Positions 6,431 to 13,020 of a stretch of 16,116 bases of DNA are shown here, in pieces; positions within the stretch are counted from its first letter, which is position 1; every line of letters starts with the position of its first letter. Location: NCBI GenBank assembly GCA_012744295.1, contig JAAYIB010000164.1, positions 1-16,116 on the forward strand. Direction: 5' to 3'. The stretch is from Acholeplasmataceae bacterium (GTDB taxonomy: Bacteria > Bacillota > Negativicutes > Acidaminococcales > Acidaminococcaceae). The position numbers and the translations under genes are program-made. Under the pieces are notes generated by a model. That model was not told where the DNA came from. It was given only the letters and a program-made list of their open reading frames with translations, and ran no database searches.

Positions 6431-7009
6431 TCAAATTTGTTCCCGGTTTTCCATTTTATTAACTAATTTTCGCAATTCATACTTGATTATTTCGGTAGCT
6501 GAGGTACTGATGGGTATGTCTTCAATCTCGAAGTGACGCAGCTTGTTCTTAAGCATTCTGTCATTTTCCACCTTGTAAACATACATATCTGCAGAGGCAA
6601 TTACCTGCTGCAGCAAATCGCCTTCGTCATGCCAATAAAATCCTCTGGAATGAACAAGCCTTTCGTCCATTTGATTGACACACAGGAGAACAACTACTTT
6701 TGCCGGCACTTCCGCCGCAATTTTTTGCAGCGTGGCCTTTTCCAGCTTGGACGTCCTTGTGCCGCTTTCAGCGATTATCTTCAGCGCCTTTTCCGTAGGC
6801 TCGTAAGTCTTGATTATTTCATAATAAGGCACATAGTAGGCTTGCCTTGCCTGTTCGCGCCAGGAAAGGAAATCGTCTTTTGAAGCATTACCCGAATAGT
6901 CAAGCAAGATAAAGGCAACAGGCTTGTATTCGAATGCCGCTTCCGTCCTGCTTTCTAATCCTCCCAAACAAAGAAAGGCAGCCAAAACCAGTAAAACAAT
7001 CCTCTTCAT
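6431..7009 (-). CDS. Exported protein of unknown function in the udp-deoB operon
   Basis: The product is 192 aa. It starts with a signal peptide: K2-R3, hydrophobic IVLLVLAAFLCLGG, probable cleavage after TEAA near residue 25. C14 lies in the core, but the context AFLC is not a convincing lipobox. The mature part has VAFILLDYSG (31-40), KVVVLLCVNQMDERLV (104-119), and a charged C-terminus with NKLRHFEIEDIPISTSATEI (155-174). The alternating hydrophobic strands suggest an alpha/beta fold. I do not recognise the family. AGGAGGTG lies within the last codons of deoB, 8 nt before the ATG, and only 5 nt separate the two genes, so it is the third gene of udp-deoB and probably translationally coupled. 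Confidence 0.85.
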   Translation of the reverse strand: MKRIVLLVLAAFLCLGGLESRTEAAFEYKPVAFILLDYSGNASKDDFLSWREQARQAYYVPYYEIIKTYEPTEKALKIIAESGTRTSKLEKATLQKIAAEVPAKVVVLLCVNQMDERLVHSRGFYWHDEGDLLQQVIASADMYVYKVENDRMLKNKLRHFEIEDIPISTSATEIIKYELRKLVNKMENREQI

Positions 7010-7014
7010 TGCTT

Positions 7015-8253
7015 TTACACCTCCTGAAAGAGTATCTTTACGGCCTTGCCATGATTAAGCTTCAGGCCAAGAACCTCGGCCAGTGTCTGACCTATATCCG
7101 AAAACGTCTCCATCGGCTTTAAAATCTGAGGTTTGACTTGTTTGCCAAAAAACAATACCGGGATGTTTTCTCGTGTATGATCGGAACCTTGCCAGGTGGG
7201 GTCACAGCCATGATCTGCGGTAATCAGGCCAACGTCGGATTCGCCCATTGCGGCAAACACCGCAGGCAGAAGATTATCGACTTGTTCCAGGGCAGCCGCG
7301 TAACCTGCAACGTCACGACGATGACCGAAGGATGAATCAAAATCGACAAAATTTGTGAAAATCAGGCTGTTATCCTCAGCCGCAGACACGGCAGACATTG
7401 TCTGCGCAAAAAGGTTTGCCAGCCCCGTTGCCGGGTAATGCTTCGTAATGCCCCGGTGAGCAAAGATGTCGGCGATTTTTCCTATGGCGTGCACCTCGCC
7501 GCCCTTCTCCACTATGAAATCCAGCAATGTCTTCCCAACTGCAGGCACAGCATAATCATGGCGATTGCCGGTACGAACGAAATCCTCAGGACCTTCTCCG
7601 CGAAAAGGCCTCGCGATTACACGGGCAATGCGGTAAGGCCGAACAAGCTCAAAGGCAGTCTTGCACAAGTCATAAAGGCGCTCAAGTCCGAAATATTCCT
7701 CGTGGGCAGCAATCTGCAGCACACTGTCAGCGGAAGTATAAACTATTGGTTTTCCTGTTTTGCAGTGTTCGACGCCGAGCTCCTTTATTATCTCTGTTCC
7801 CGATGCTCGCTTTTCTCCAAGCACCCCCGGAAGGTTGCCTTTGACTATCAGGCTGTCAATCAATTCCTTTGGGAAGCTTTTTTCCTTATCGGTAAAATAA
7901 CCCCATTCAAATTCGACCGGCACGCCCATAATTTCCCAATGGCCGCTTAGCGTATCCTTACCCCTGCTGATTGGCGAAGCGAAGCCACAAGCTCCCGCAG
8001 GCACGCCGTCCTCAGGTCCGAGCGGCAGACGCAGCGGCCTCCTTCGGCTGTTAGCGGCAACTATACCCAGGCCAAGTTTGTTCATGTTAGGCAAAAATAG
8101 CGGCCGTGGCTCCCCCTTTTCATTTTTTCTTTCCGTCTCGCACCATTCGGCTATATGACCAAGCGTGTCAGCGCCATAGTCACCGAAGCGCTCGGCATCT
8201 TCAGTATAACCGATGCCAAATGAATCCAGCAGTAAAACAATGACTCTGCTCAT
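7015..8253 (-). CDS. deoB: Phosphopentomutase
   Basis: DeoB interconverts (deoxy)ribose 1-phosphate and 5-phosphate, linking nucleoside breakdown to central carbon metabolism. The 412-aa length fits the family. This alkaline-phosphatase-superfamily enzyme shows its metal sites and nucleophile: LLLDSFGIG (D10), GKDTLSGHWEIMG with nucleophile T101, FVDFDSSFGHRRDV, then ADHGCDPTW and GSDHTRE, and the C-terminal TFSDIGQTLAE. All key residues are present. In most relatives the nucleophile loop reads KDT-x-T; here the second Thr is Ser103. The start is the ATG at 8251-8253, with AAGGA 8 nt upstream overlapping the last codons of udp. It follows udp by 4 nt, so the two are cotranscribed and act in sequence. 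Confidence 0.97.
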   Translation of the reverse strand: MSRVIVLLLDSFGIGYTEDAERFGDYGADTLGHIAEWCETERKNEKGEPRPLFLPNMNKLGLGIVAANSRRRPLRLPLGPEDGVPAGACGFASPISRGKDTLSGHWEIMGVPVEFEWGYFTDKEKSFPKELIDSLIVKGNLPGVLGEKRASGTEIIKELGVEHCKTGKPIVYTSADSVLQIAAHEEYFGLERLYDLCKTAFELVRPYRIARVIARPFRGEGPEDFVRTGNRHDYAVPAVGKTLLDFIVEKGGEVHAIGKIADIFAHRGITKHYPATGLANLFAQTMSAVSAAEDNSLIFTNFVDFDSSFGHRRDVAGYAAALEQVDNLLPAVFAAMGESDVGLITADHGCDPTWQGSDHTRENIPVLFFGKQVKPQILKPMETFSDIGQTLAEVLGLKLNHGKAVKILFQEV

Positions 8254-8257
8254 AAAA

Positions 8258-9049
8258 TCATTCCTTCTTTATAATCAATTTTGCCAGTGCCAGCTTCAAA
8301 ACATCGACAAACCTTTCTGAAGCAAGCTTGTAAACATCAGGAGGCGCAATCTTTTCTCCGGCGGTTCTCTTGGCGATTACACCGCAGACGGAGGCCGCCG
8401 ATAGCCCCATGGCCTGAGCGGCGACAAAAAGTGTCGCTGTTTCCATTTCGTAATTGAGTGCGCCAAGTATTCTCCATTCTTCGAGCGTGCCTTGAAATGC
8501 CCTCGGAACATAGCCGGTGAAACTGTCGTATCTTTCCTGTCCGGGCCAGAAGGTATCCGACGAAACAGAAATTCCCACATGATAAGGCAGGGATAATTCA
8601 GAAGCTGCATCAATCAAAGCTCTCGTGAGTCCAAAAGAAGCAACTGCCGGAAATTCCAGCGGTGCGTAATGCCGGGAAGCACCGTCAAGCCGTACCGCTC
8701 CCTTGTTAATCACCAAATCGGCGAGTTCGACATTATCCTGAATTGAGCCGGTCGTTCCGACTCTTATGAAGTTCTTGATGCCAAGCCGCGCAAGCTCCTC
8801 AAGACCGATACTTACCGACGGACCTCCCATGCCCGTGGAGCTAACAAGAACGGGAGTTCCTTGTAATTTCGCCAGATAACTTGTATATTCCCTGTGCGTT
8901 CCAAGATGCCTGGCCGGCCCGATTTTATCAGCAAGAAAACGAACCCTGCCGGGATCTCCCGGCAATACCGCGTATTCGGCTCCTTCAACCATCTTACGCG
9001 AAATTCCGATATGATACAGAATCTCATCGTTTTCAGAAGATTTAATCAT
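8258..9049 (-). CDS. udp: Uridine phosphorylase
   Basis: Udp splits uridine with phosphate into uracil and ribose 1-phosphate, which the neighbouring DeoB converts to ribose 5-phosphate. The product is 263 aa from ATG 9047-9049 (GGGAG 11 nt upstream). An in-frame TTG at 9092-9094 would add 15 residues but has no ribosome binding site. The sequence follows E. coli Udp closely: phosphate-binding LPGDPGRV (29-36), STGMGGPS (71-78), VGTTGS (97-102), RLDGAS, the uracil-contacting DTFWPGQERYD (165-175; Q171, R173), and NYEMETATL (199-207) for ribose binding. These favour uridine phosphorylase over purine nucleoside phosphorylase. First gene of udp-deoB-exported protein. The AT-rich stretch at 9062-9090 may hold the promoter, but no clear pair of boxes is seen. 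Confidence 0.95.
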   Translation of the reverse strand: MIKSSENDEILYHIGISRKMVEGAEYAVLPGDPGRVRFLADKIGPARHLGTHREYTSYLAKLQGTPVLVSSTGMGGPSVSIGLEELARLGIKNFIRVGTTGSIQDNVELADLVINKGAVRLDGASRHYAPLEFPAVASFGLTRALIDAASELSLPYHVGISVSSDTFWPGQERYDSFTGYVPRAFQGTLEEWRILGALNYEMETATLFVAAQAMGLSAASVCGVIAKRTAGEKIAPPDVYKLASERFVDVLKLALAKLIIKKE

Positions 9050-9126
9050 AACTGCATCAACTCCCTGCTTTATATATATAATATTATTCGCCAAAAAGGA
9101 CAGAGTACCTGCTAAACTTCAGCTGC

Positions 9127-9162
9127 AAAAAAGAAGGCCCGCTGCGTTTGCAGCAGGCTCTT
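9127..9162 (-). terminator. Terminator after pyrR
   Basis: GAAGGCCCGCTGC (9133-9145) and GCAGCAGGCTCTT (9150-9162) form a mostly paired stem with a GTTT loop. On the minus strand it is followed by TTTTTT (9127-9132). It separates pyrR from udp. Confidence 0.85.
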
Positions 9163-9168
9163 TTCATA

Positions 9169-9723
9169 CTATTCCGCAACTATCTCGCTGATTACCACTT
9201 CGTCACAGCCATCGCTTTCACTTAGTGAAACATCTATCAATTCTTTTTGCGCGGTAGGAACGTTTTTCCCGACAAAATCGGCTCTGATCGGCAGCTCCTT
9301 GTGGCCGCGGTCTATAAGGACGGCCAACTGGATAGCCTGAGGACGACCCATGTCGATCAGTGCGTCCAAAGCGGCTCTGATCGTGCGTCCGGTGTACAGA
9401 ACGTCATCAACAAGCACCGCAACTTTACCGCTGATGTCGTGATCGATTTCAGTACCATGCACAATCGGATTATATGCCAAAGTCGACAAATCGTCACGAT
9501 AAAGCGTTATATCCAACGAACCGACAGGAACCTTGACCTTCTCGATTTTTTCGATTTCCTGTGCGATGCGTTTTGCCAAGGGTACGCCGCGCGTACGAAT
9601 TCCGACCAGAATAACGTTTTCAACACCCTTGTTTTTTTCGATGACTTCGTGAGCGATACGTACTATGGCACGACGCATGGCCTCGGTATCCATTATACTG
9701 TTCTTTTTTACCTTTTTAATCAT
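9169..9723 (-). CDS. pyrR: Bifunctional pyr operon regulator / uracil phosphoribosyltransferase PyrR
   Basis: PyrR binds pyr mRNA leaders when UMP is high and causes attenuation; it also has uracil phosphoribosyltransferase activity. The product is 184 aa with the family layout: RRAIVRIAHEVIEKN (17-31), VILVGIRTRGVPLAKRI (37-53), DITLYRDDLS (71-80), the PRPP-binding loop VLVDDVLYTGRT (103-114) and RGHKELPIRADFVGKN (139-154). GGAGG lies 8 nt before the ATG. It is the last gene of lspA-rluD-pyrR, 30 nt after rluD, an order common in Firmicutes. Unlike the arrangement where pyr biosynthesis genes follow directly, a terminator and the udp salvage operon come next, so its targets must lie outside this window. 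Confidence 0.97.
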   Translation of the reverse strand: MIKKVKKNSIMDTEAMRRAIVRIAHEVIEKNKGVENVILVGIRTRGVPLAKRIAQEIEKIEKVKVPVGSLDITLYRDDLSTLAYNPIVHGTEIDHDISGKVAVLVDDVLYTGRTIRAALDALIDMGRPQAIQLAVLIDRGHKELPIRADFVGKNVPTAQKELIDVSLSESDGCDEVVISEIVAE

Positions 9724-9753
9724 GGCGACGTCCTCCTATGGTTTCAAATTATT

Positions 9754-10704
9754 TTAAAACTGCCCGTTGCGAAGGCGCTTGAGCATTTTCTCCATATCCT
9801 GCGGTACAGGAGCAACAAAACTCAGCTCCCTCCCCGTCCTCGGGTGCCTCAGAGTCAATTCGTAGGAATGAAGGGCCTGGCCGCTGATGGCAAATGGTAT
9901 TTTCTGAGGCGAATATTTAGGGTCGCCGACAACCGGATGTCCAATATGCTCCAAGTGAACGCGTATTTGATGAGTACGTCCCGTCAGCAGACGACACTTA
10001 ACAAGTGTGAAACGCCCGTAGCGCTCAAGAACCTCGAACTCCGTAACGGCATTCCTTCCATTCTTTGCAACTACCGCCATCTTCTTCCTGTCTTTCCCAT
10101 CCCTGCCAAGCATAGTTTCGATGCGCCCCTCGTCCGGCTTGACATTGCCTCTGACTATCGCCAGATAAGTTCTCCGGGCTGTCTTATGCTGTATTTGTTC
10201 CGACAAAGAAAGATGGGCAGCATCATTTTTCGCCACAACGATAACGCCTGATGTGTCCTTGTCCAAACGATGGACAATACCCGGCCGTACCACACCGTTG
10301 ATGCCAGAAAGGTTCTTGCAGTGATAAAGAAGGGCATTAACCAAGGTGCCGCCATAGTTTCCTGCAGCAGGATGCACGACCATGCCGCGTGCTTTGTTTA
10401 AAACTATCAGGTCCTCGTCTTCGTAAAGAATGTCAAGAGGGATTGGCTCAGCAGCCAGTTCAAGGCGTTCCGGTTCGGGGAAGTTTATGGTGAGGCTGTC
10501 ACCCGGTCTGACCTTGTAATTCGCCTTGACAGTCTTGGCTTCGATTTTAACCCTTCCCGCTTCCATCAGTTTCTGGATGTTAGCCCTGGACAGACCGGTT
10601 CTGTCAGAAAGAAAAACATCGGCTCTTGTGCCGGCGTCTGTTTCTTCCGCCGCTTCCAAACCTAATTTTGAGTTGTCTAGGCTTCCGTCATTAACATGCT
10701 CCAT
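9754..10704 (-). CDS. rluD: RluA/RluD-family 23S rRNA pseudouridine synthase
   Basis: This enzyme converts specific uridines of 23S rRNA to pseudouridine. The product is 316 aa from ATG 10702-10704, which has GGGGGCAGG 9 nt upstream; a TTG at 10728 would add 8 residues. An N-terminal S4 RNA-binding domain (about 28-75, RADVFLSDRTGLSRANIQKL) is followed by the RluA catalytic domain with HRLDKDTSG (145-153). D148 is the catalytic aspartate. The GRTHQIRVHLEHIGHPVVGD block is also present. The order S4-RluA and the length fit RluD, but paralogues of the same subfamily cannot be separated by eye. The start overlaps the end of lspA by 28 nt, implying translational coupling. Confidence 0.93.
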   Translation of the reverse strand: MEHVNDGSLDNSKLGLEAAEETDAGTRADVFLSDRTGLSRANIQKLMEAGRVKIEAKTVKANYKVRPGDSLTINFPEPERLELAAEPIPLDILYEDEDLIVLNKARGMVVHPAAGNYGGTLVNALLYHCKNLSGINGVVRPGIVHRLDKDTSGVIVVAKNDAAHLSLSEQIQHKTARRTYLAIVRGNVKPDEGRIETMLGRDGKDRKKMAVVAKNGRNAVTEFEVLERYGRFTLVKCRLLTGRTHQIRVHLEHIGHPVVGDPKYSPQKIPFAISGQALHSYELTLRHPRTGRELSFVAPVPQDMEKMLKRLRNGQF

Positions 10705-11111
10705 ATGATTAAACCTGCCCCCACGCAAATTGCAATGTCTGCCACATTAAAGATAGGCCATACACGAAAATCAAAAAAGTCAATAACCATACCAATCCGC
10801 ACCCGGTCAATTAAATTGCCCAGGGCGCCCCCGGCGAAAAGAGCACTGCCAAATCGTAAAAGCGGTTTCTCATTACGTATATGCCGCCGCCAATAAAACA
10901 ACGCTCCCAATACTCCCACGGCAGCCGCCACAAAGAACCAGCGGCTGTTCTCCAATATGCCAAAAGCGGCTCCCGAATTTAGAATATAAGTCAAATGAAA
11001 TATCCCTTTGATTAAAGGAATACTCGCACCCTCCATCATATTTGCGGTTATAAGATATTTAGTTGACTGGTCCACGGCCACAACAAACAGTAAAATAAGC
11101 ATCACCGACAT
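10677..11111 (-). CDS. lspA: Lipoprotein signal peptidase (signal peptidase II)
   Basis: LspA cleaves the signal peptide of lipoproteins after lipid attachment to the +1 cysteine. The product is 144 aa with four hydrophobic membrane segments. Conserved blocks are VDQSTKYL (13-20), LNSGAAFGIL (44-53), GGALGNLIDRVRIGMVIDFFD with D102, and FNVADIAI with D125. D102 and D125 are the catalytic aspartate pair. GGGAG lies 8 nt before the ATG. It is the first gene of lspA-rluD-pyrR, preceded by an extended -10 promoter and the acyl-CoA dehydrogenase terminator. Confidence 0.97.
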   Translation of the reverse strand: MSVMLILLFVVAVDQSTKYLITANMMEGASIPLIKGIFHLTYILNSGAAFGILENSRWFFVAAAVGVLGALFYWRRHIRNEKPLLRFGSALFAGGALGNLIDRVRIGMVIDFFDFRVWPIFNVADIAICVGAGLIIWSMLMTEA

Positions 11112-11146
11112 TTGGTTCTCCCAACCTGCACATAGAATATTATTTA

Positions 11147-11175
11147 ATTATATCAAAAAACAGCATCTCCAACAA
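11147..11175 (-). promoter_or_regulatory. Extended -10 promoter of lspA-rluD-pyrR
   Basis: Minus strand: TGATATAAT, an extended -10 with perfect TATAAT (11147-11152). The -35 TTGTTG (11170-11175) is poor but spaced at 17 bp. The TGn extension compensates for it. It lies 36 nt ahead of lspA. Confidence 0.6.
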
Positions 11176-11202
11176 CTGTACCCTGTCATGCGCCTCCATC
11201 AG

Positions 11203-11245
11203 AAAAGAAGAAGCAGCGCTATTTACTCTAAATAGCGCTGCTTCT
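11203..11245 (-). terminator. Terminator after the acyl-CoA dehydrogenase gene
   Basis: A perfect 17-bp stem, AGAAGCAGCGCTATTTA (11209-11225) with its complement (11229-11245), encloses a 3-nt loop. On the minus strand it is followed by the pyrimidine-rich TCTTTTCT. It lies 15 nt past the stop codon. Confidence 0.85.
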
Positions 11246-11260
11246 CAGTCAACAAAGAGA

Positions 11261-12394
11261 TTAATAAAGAATCTTGTTCGCAATGACCAATCGCTGGATT
11301 TGGTTGGTTCCTTCGTATATTTGCATTATCTTGGCATCACGCATCATTTTTTCAACTGGATATTCTCGTGAATAGCCATAGCCGCCCATAATTTGTACGG
11401 CGTCAGTAGTAACCTGCATGGCGACATCTGCCGCATAGCACTTAGCCATGGCGGCTTCCTTGGTGAAGTTCATGCCTTGGTCACGCATCCAGCAAACCTT
11501 CTGCACAAGCAGTCTTGCCGTTTCTACTTTTATGGCCATATCGGCAACCATGGCCTGAATCATTTGAAAGGACGCAATCGGCTGTCCGAATTGCTTTCTT
11601 TCTTTCGAGTATTTTACGGCAATATCAAGAGCAGCCTGTGCCAAACCAACGGAAACGGCACCGACAAAGGGACGAGCCGAATCAAGGGTGTTCATCGCAA
11701 TTCTGAAGCCTTCGCCTTCCCTGCCCACGCGACTGCTGGCCGGGACTACCACGTCCTGGAGAATTAATTCACAGGTATAGGAGGGGCGGATGCCCATCTT
11801 GTCCTCTTTTTTACCCACCTTGAAGCCCGGCGTGCCCTTCGGTACAATAAAAGCTGTCAAGCCCCTTATCCCGCCGGTTTTTCTCGTATTGGCAAAAATC
11901 AGAAAAGTGTCCGCGACACCGGCATTTGTAATGAACGCCTTTGTGCCGTTGAGAATATAGTTGTCACCGTCTTTGACAGCCTTAGTTGCCACGCCGCCCG
12001 CATCTGAGCCGGCATTTGGCTCGGTCAGTGCAAAAGCGGCAAGCCCGCCTTCATTCAATAAGTCGCAGTGCGTTTTTTTCTGTTCTTCGGTTCCGCTCAG
12101 CAAAATAGGATAGGATGCAAGGGCATTTGCCGCTATCGAAGTGGCAATACCGGCGCAGCCTTTGCCAAGCTCCTCATAAATCGTAGCAACTGCAACACTG
12201 TCCAGGCCCGGACCGCCATATTCCTCTGGAACAATCAGGTTTAGTAGTCCCATGTCGGCTGCTTTGTCCATCAATCCCGGCATGGCTTCATTGTTTCTGT
12301 CCATCTCCCCTGCAAATGGGGTAATTTCCTTTTCGACAAATTCCCTCACCATTTCCTGTAATTCCAATTGATCTTCTGTTAGAGCAAAATCCAT
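11261..12394 (-). CDS. Short-chain (butyryl-type) acyl-CoA dehydrogenase
   Basis: FAD enzyme that oxidises acyl-CoA to trans-2-enoyl-CoA or, in anaerobes, works in the reverse direction in butyrate formation. The product is 377 aa from ATG 12392-12394 (GGGAGG 5 nt upstream), the normal length. The start gives MDFALTEDQLELQEMVREF, the usual Bcd-like N-terminus. Motifs: VPEEYGGPGLD, FAD-binding FALTEPNAGSDAGG, YILNGTKAFITNAG, the middle beta domain with MGIRPSYTCELILQDV, and RKQFGQPIASFQMIQ. The catalytic base is E361 in QIYEGTNQIQR, the position used by butyryl-CoA dehydrogenases. No etfAB or other beta-oxidation gene is adjacent, so the substrate is inferred from sequence alone. It follows a hotdog-fold protein gene by 75 nt; an AT-rich possible promoter lies at 12427-12457. 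Confidence 0.93.
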   Translation of the reverse strand: MDFALTEDQLELQEMVREFVEKEITPFAGEMDRNNEAMPGLMDKAADMGLLNLIVPEEYGGPGLDSVAVATIYEELGKGCAGIATSIAANALASYPILLSGTEEQKKTHCDLLNEGGLAAFALTEPNAGSDAGGVATKAVKDGDNYILNGTKAFITNAGVADTFLIFANTRKTGGIRGLTAFIVPKGTPGFKVGKKEDKMGIRPSYTCELILQDVVVPASSRVGREGEGFRIAMNTLDSARPFVGAVSVGLAQAALDIAVKYSKERKQFGQPIASFQMIQAMVADMAIKVETARLLVQKVCWMRDQGMNFTKEAAMAKCYAADVAMQVTTDAVQIMGGYGYSREYPVEKMMRDAKIMQIYEGTNQIQRLVIANKILY

Positions 12395-12426
12395 ATTGTC
12401 CTCCCACCTCCAGGCCTTAGCCAAAA

Positions 12427-12457
12427 ATTATATCTTGTTACATCTCTAAATTAGCAA
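12427..12457 (-). promoter_or_regulatory. Possible promoter of the acyl-CoA dehydrogenase gene
   Basis: Minus strand: perfect TATAAT (12427-12432) with TTGCTA (12452-12457) at a long 19-bp spacing. Weak evidence; the gene may instead be read through from the hotdog gene, since no terminator lies between them. Confidence 0.35.
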
Positions 12458-12469
12458 TGCTTTATTTTA

Positions 12470-12907
12470 TCATTTTTCTGTTATTTCGTCAAAAAAACCT
12501 TCAACCCGCATTGTTGACAAGCTTGTTGCCAGAATTCGCCCGGCAGAAGTTTTGATTTCTGCTGCCGCGACAACCGTTGTACGCCCCCGGTGCTTAACTT
12601 CGGCAAGCGCAATTGCGTTCCCTCCCGTTGCCTCATTGCCCTGGATGTTAACGGTAATGCTGATTGTTTCTGCCCTTACGCCGGCGCTTGCTCCCGCAAG
12701 CCTTGATGCAATGTCGCAAAGTGTTGTCAGCACCTTTGTTTTTACTTTTCCCCGCGCATCAACGTTACCTTCGTCTTTGATTTTGACATTAACTTCAACA
12801 AAGCCGCTGTCTGCACGGATAATTTTCAAGCCTGAAAAAACCGCGTCGCTCAATTCCTTCTCATAATAATCAAGGACTTCGGCATCAATGCTTTGCTTGT
12901 CTTTCAA
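12470..12907 (-). CDS. PaaI-like hotdog-fold protein (putative thioesterase)
   Basis: The product is 145 aa from a TTG start (12905-12907) with AGGGG 7 nt upstream. The layout is that of a single hotdog domain: a central helix VLTTLCDIASRLAGASAG (59-76), with D65 at the usual position, then the strands TISITVNIQ (81-89) and RTTVVAAAEIKTSAGRILATSLSTMRV (109-135), which end like PaaI family members. PaaI-type enzymes hydrolyse acyl-CoA thioesters. The usual H-G-G just before the central helix is replaced by K-T-K (residues 56-58), so activity is doubtful. The next gene is an acyl-CoA dehydrogenase, consistent with a role around CoA esters. Own promoter at 12949-12977. Confidence 0.75.
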   Translation of the reverse strand: MKDKQSIDAEVLDYYEKELSDAVFSGLKIIRADSGFVEVNVKIKDEGNVDARGKVKTKVLTTLCDIASRLAGASAGVRAETISITVNIQGNEATGGNAIALAEVKHRGRTTVVAAAEIKTSAGRILATSLSTMRVEGFFDEITEK

Positions 12908-12948
12908 GTGCTTACCCCTTCCTTGAAGCAGGTCACAAATACATAGTT

Positions 12949-12977
12949 ATTTTATCATATTTGCCCAAGTGCCTCAA
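12949..12977 (-). promoter_or_regulatory. Promoter of the hotdog-protein gene
   Basis: Minus strand: TTGAGG (12972-12977), 17-bp spacer, TGATAAAAT (extended -10, TAAAAT at 12949-12954). It lies between the glnA terminator and the TTG start. Confidence 0.6.
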
Positions 12978-12982
12978 TACAC

Positions 12983-13011
12983 AAAAAAGGCGGCATAAGC
13001 CGCCTTTTTTT
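12983..13011. terminator. Terminator after glnA
   Basis: AAAAAAGGCGGC (12983-12994) and GCCGCCTTTTTT (12999-13010) form a perfect 12-bp repeat with a 4-nt loop. T-runs on both strands make it structurally bidirectional, though only the minus-strand glnA needs it. Its stem closely resembles the terminator at 5386-5418. Confidence 0.9.
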
Positions 13012-13020
13012 GCTATCTGC

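Noticed and set aside
9247..10251. A 334-codon plus-strand reading frame
   Set aside because: It spans the antisense strand of pyrR and rluD, both unmistakable; the product has no recognisable features.
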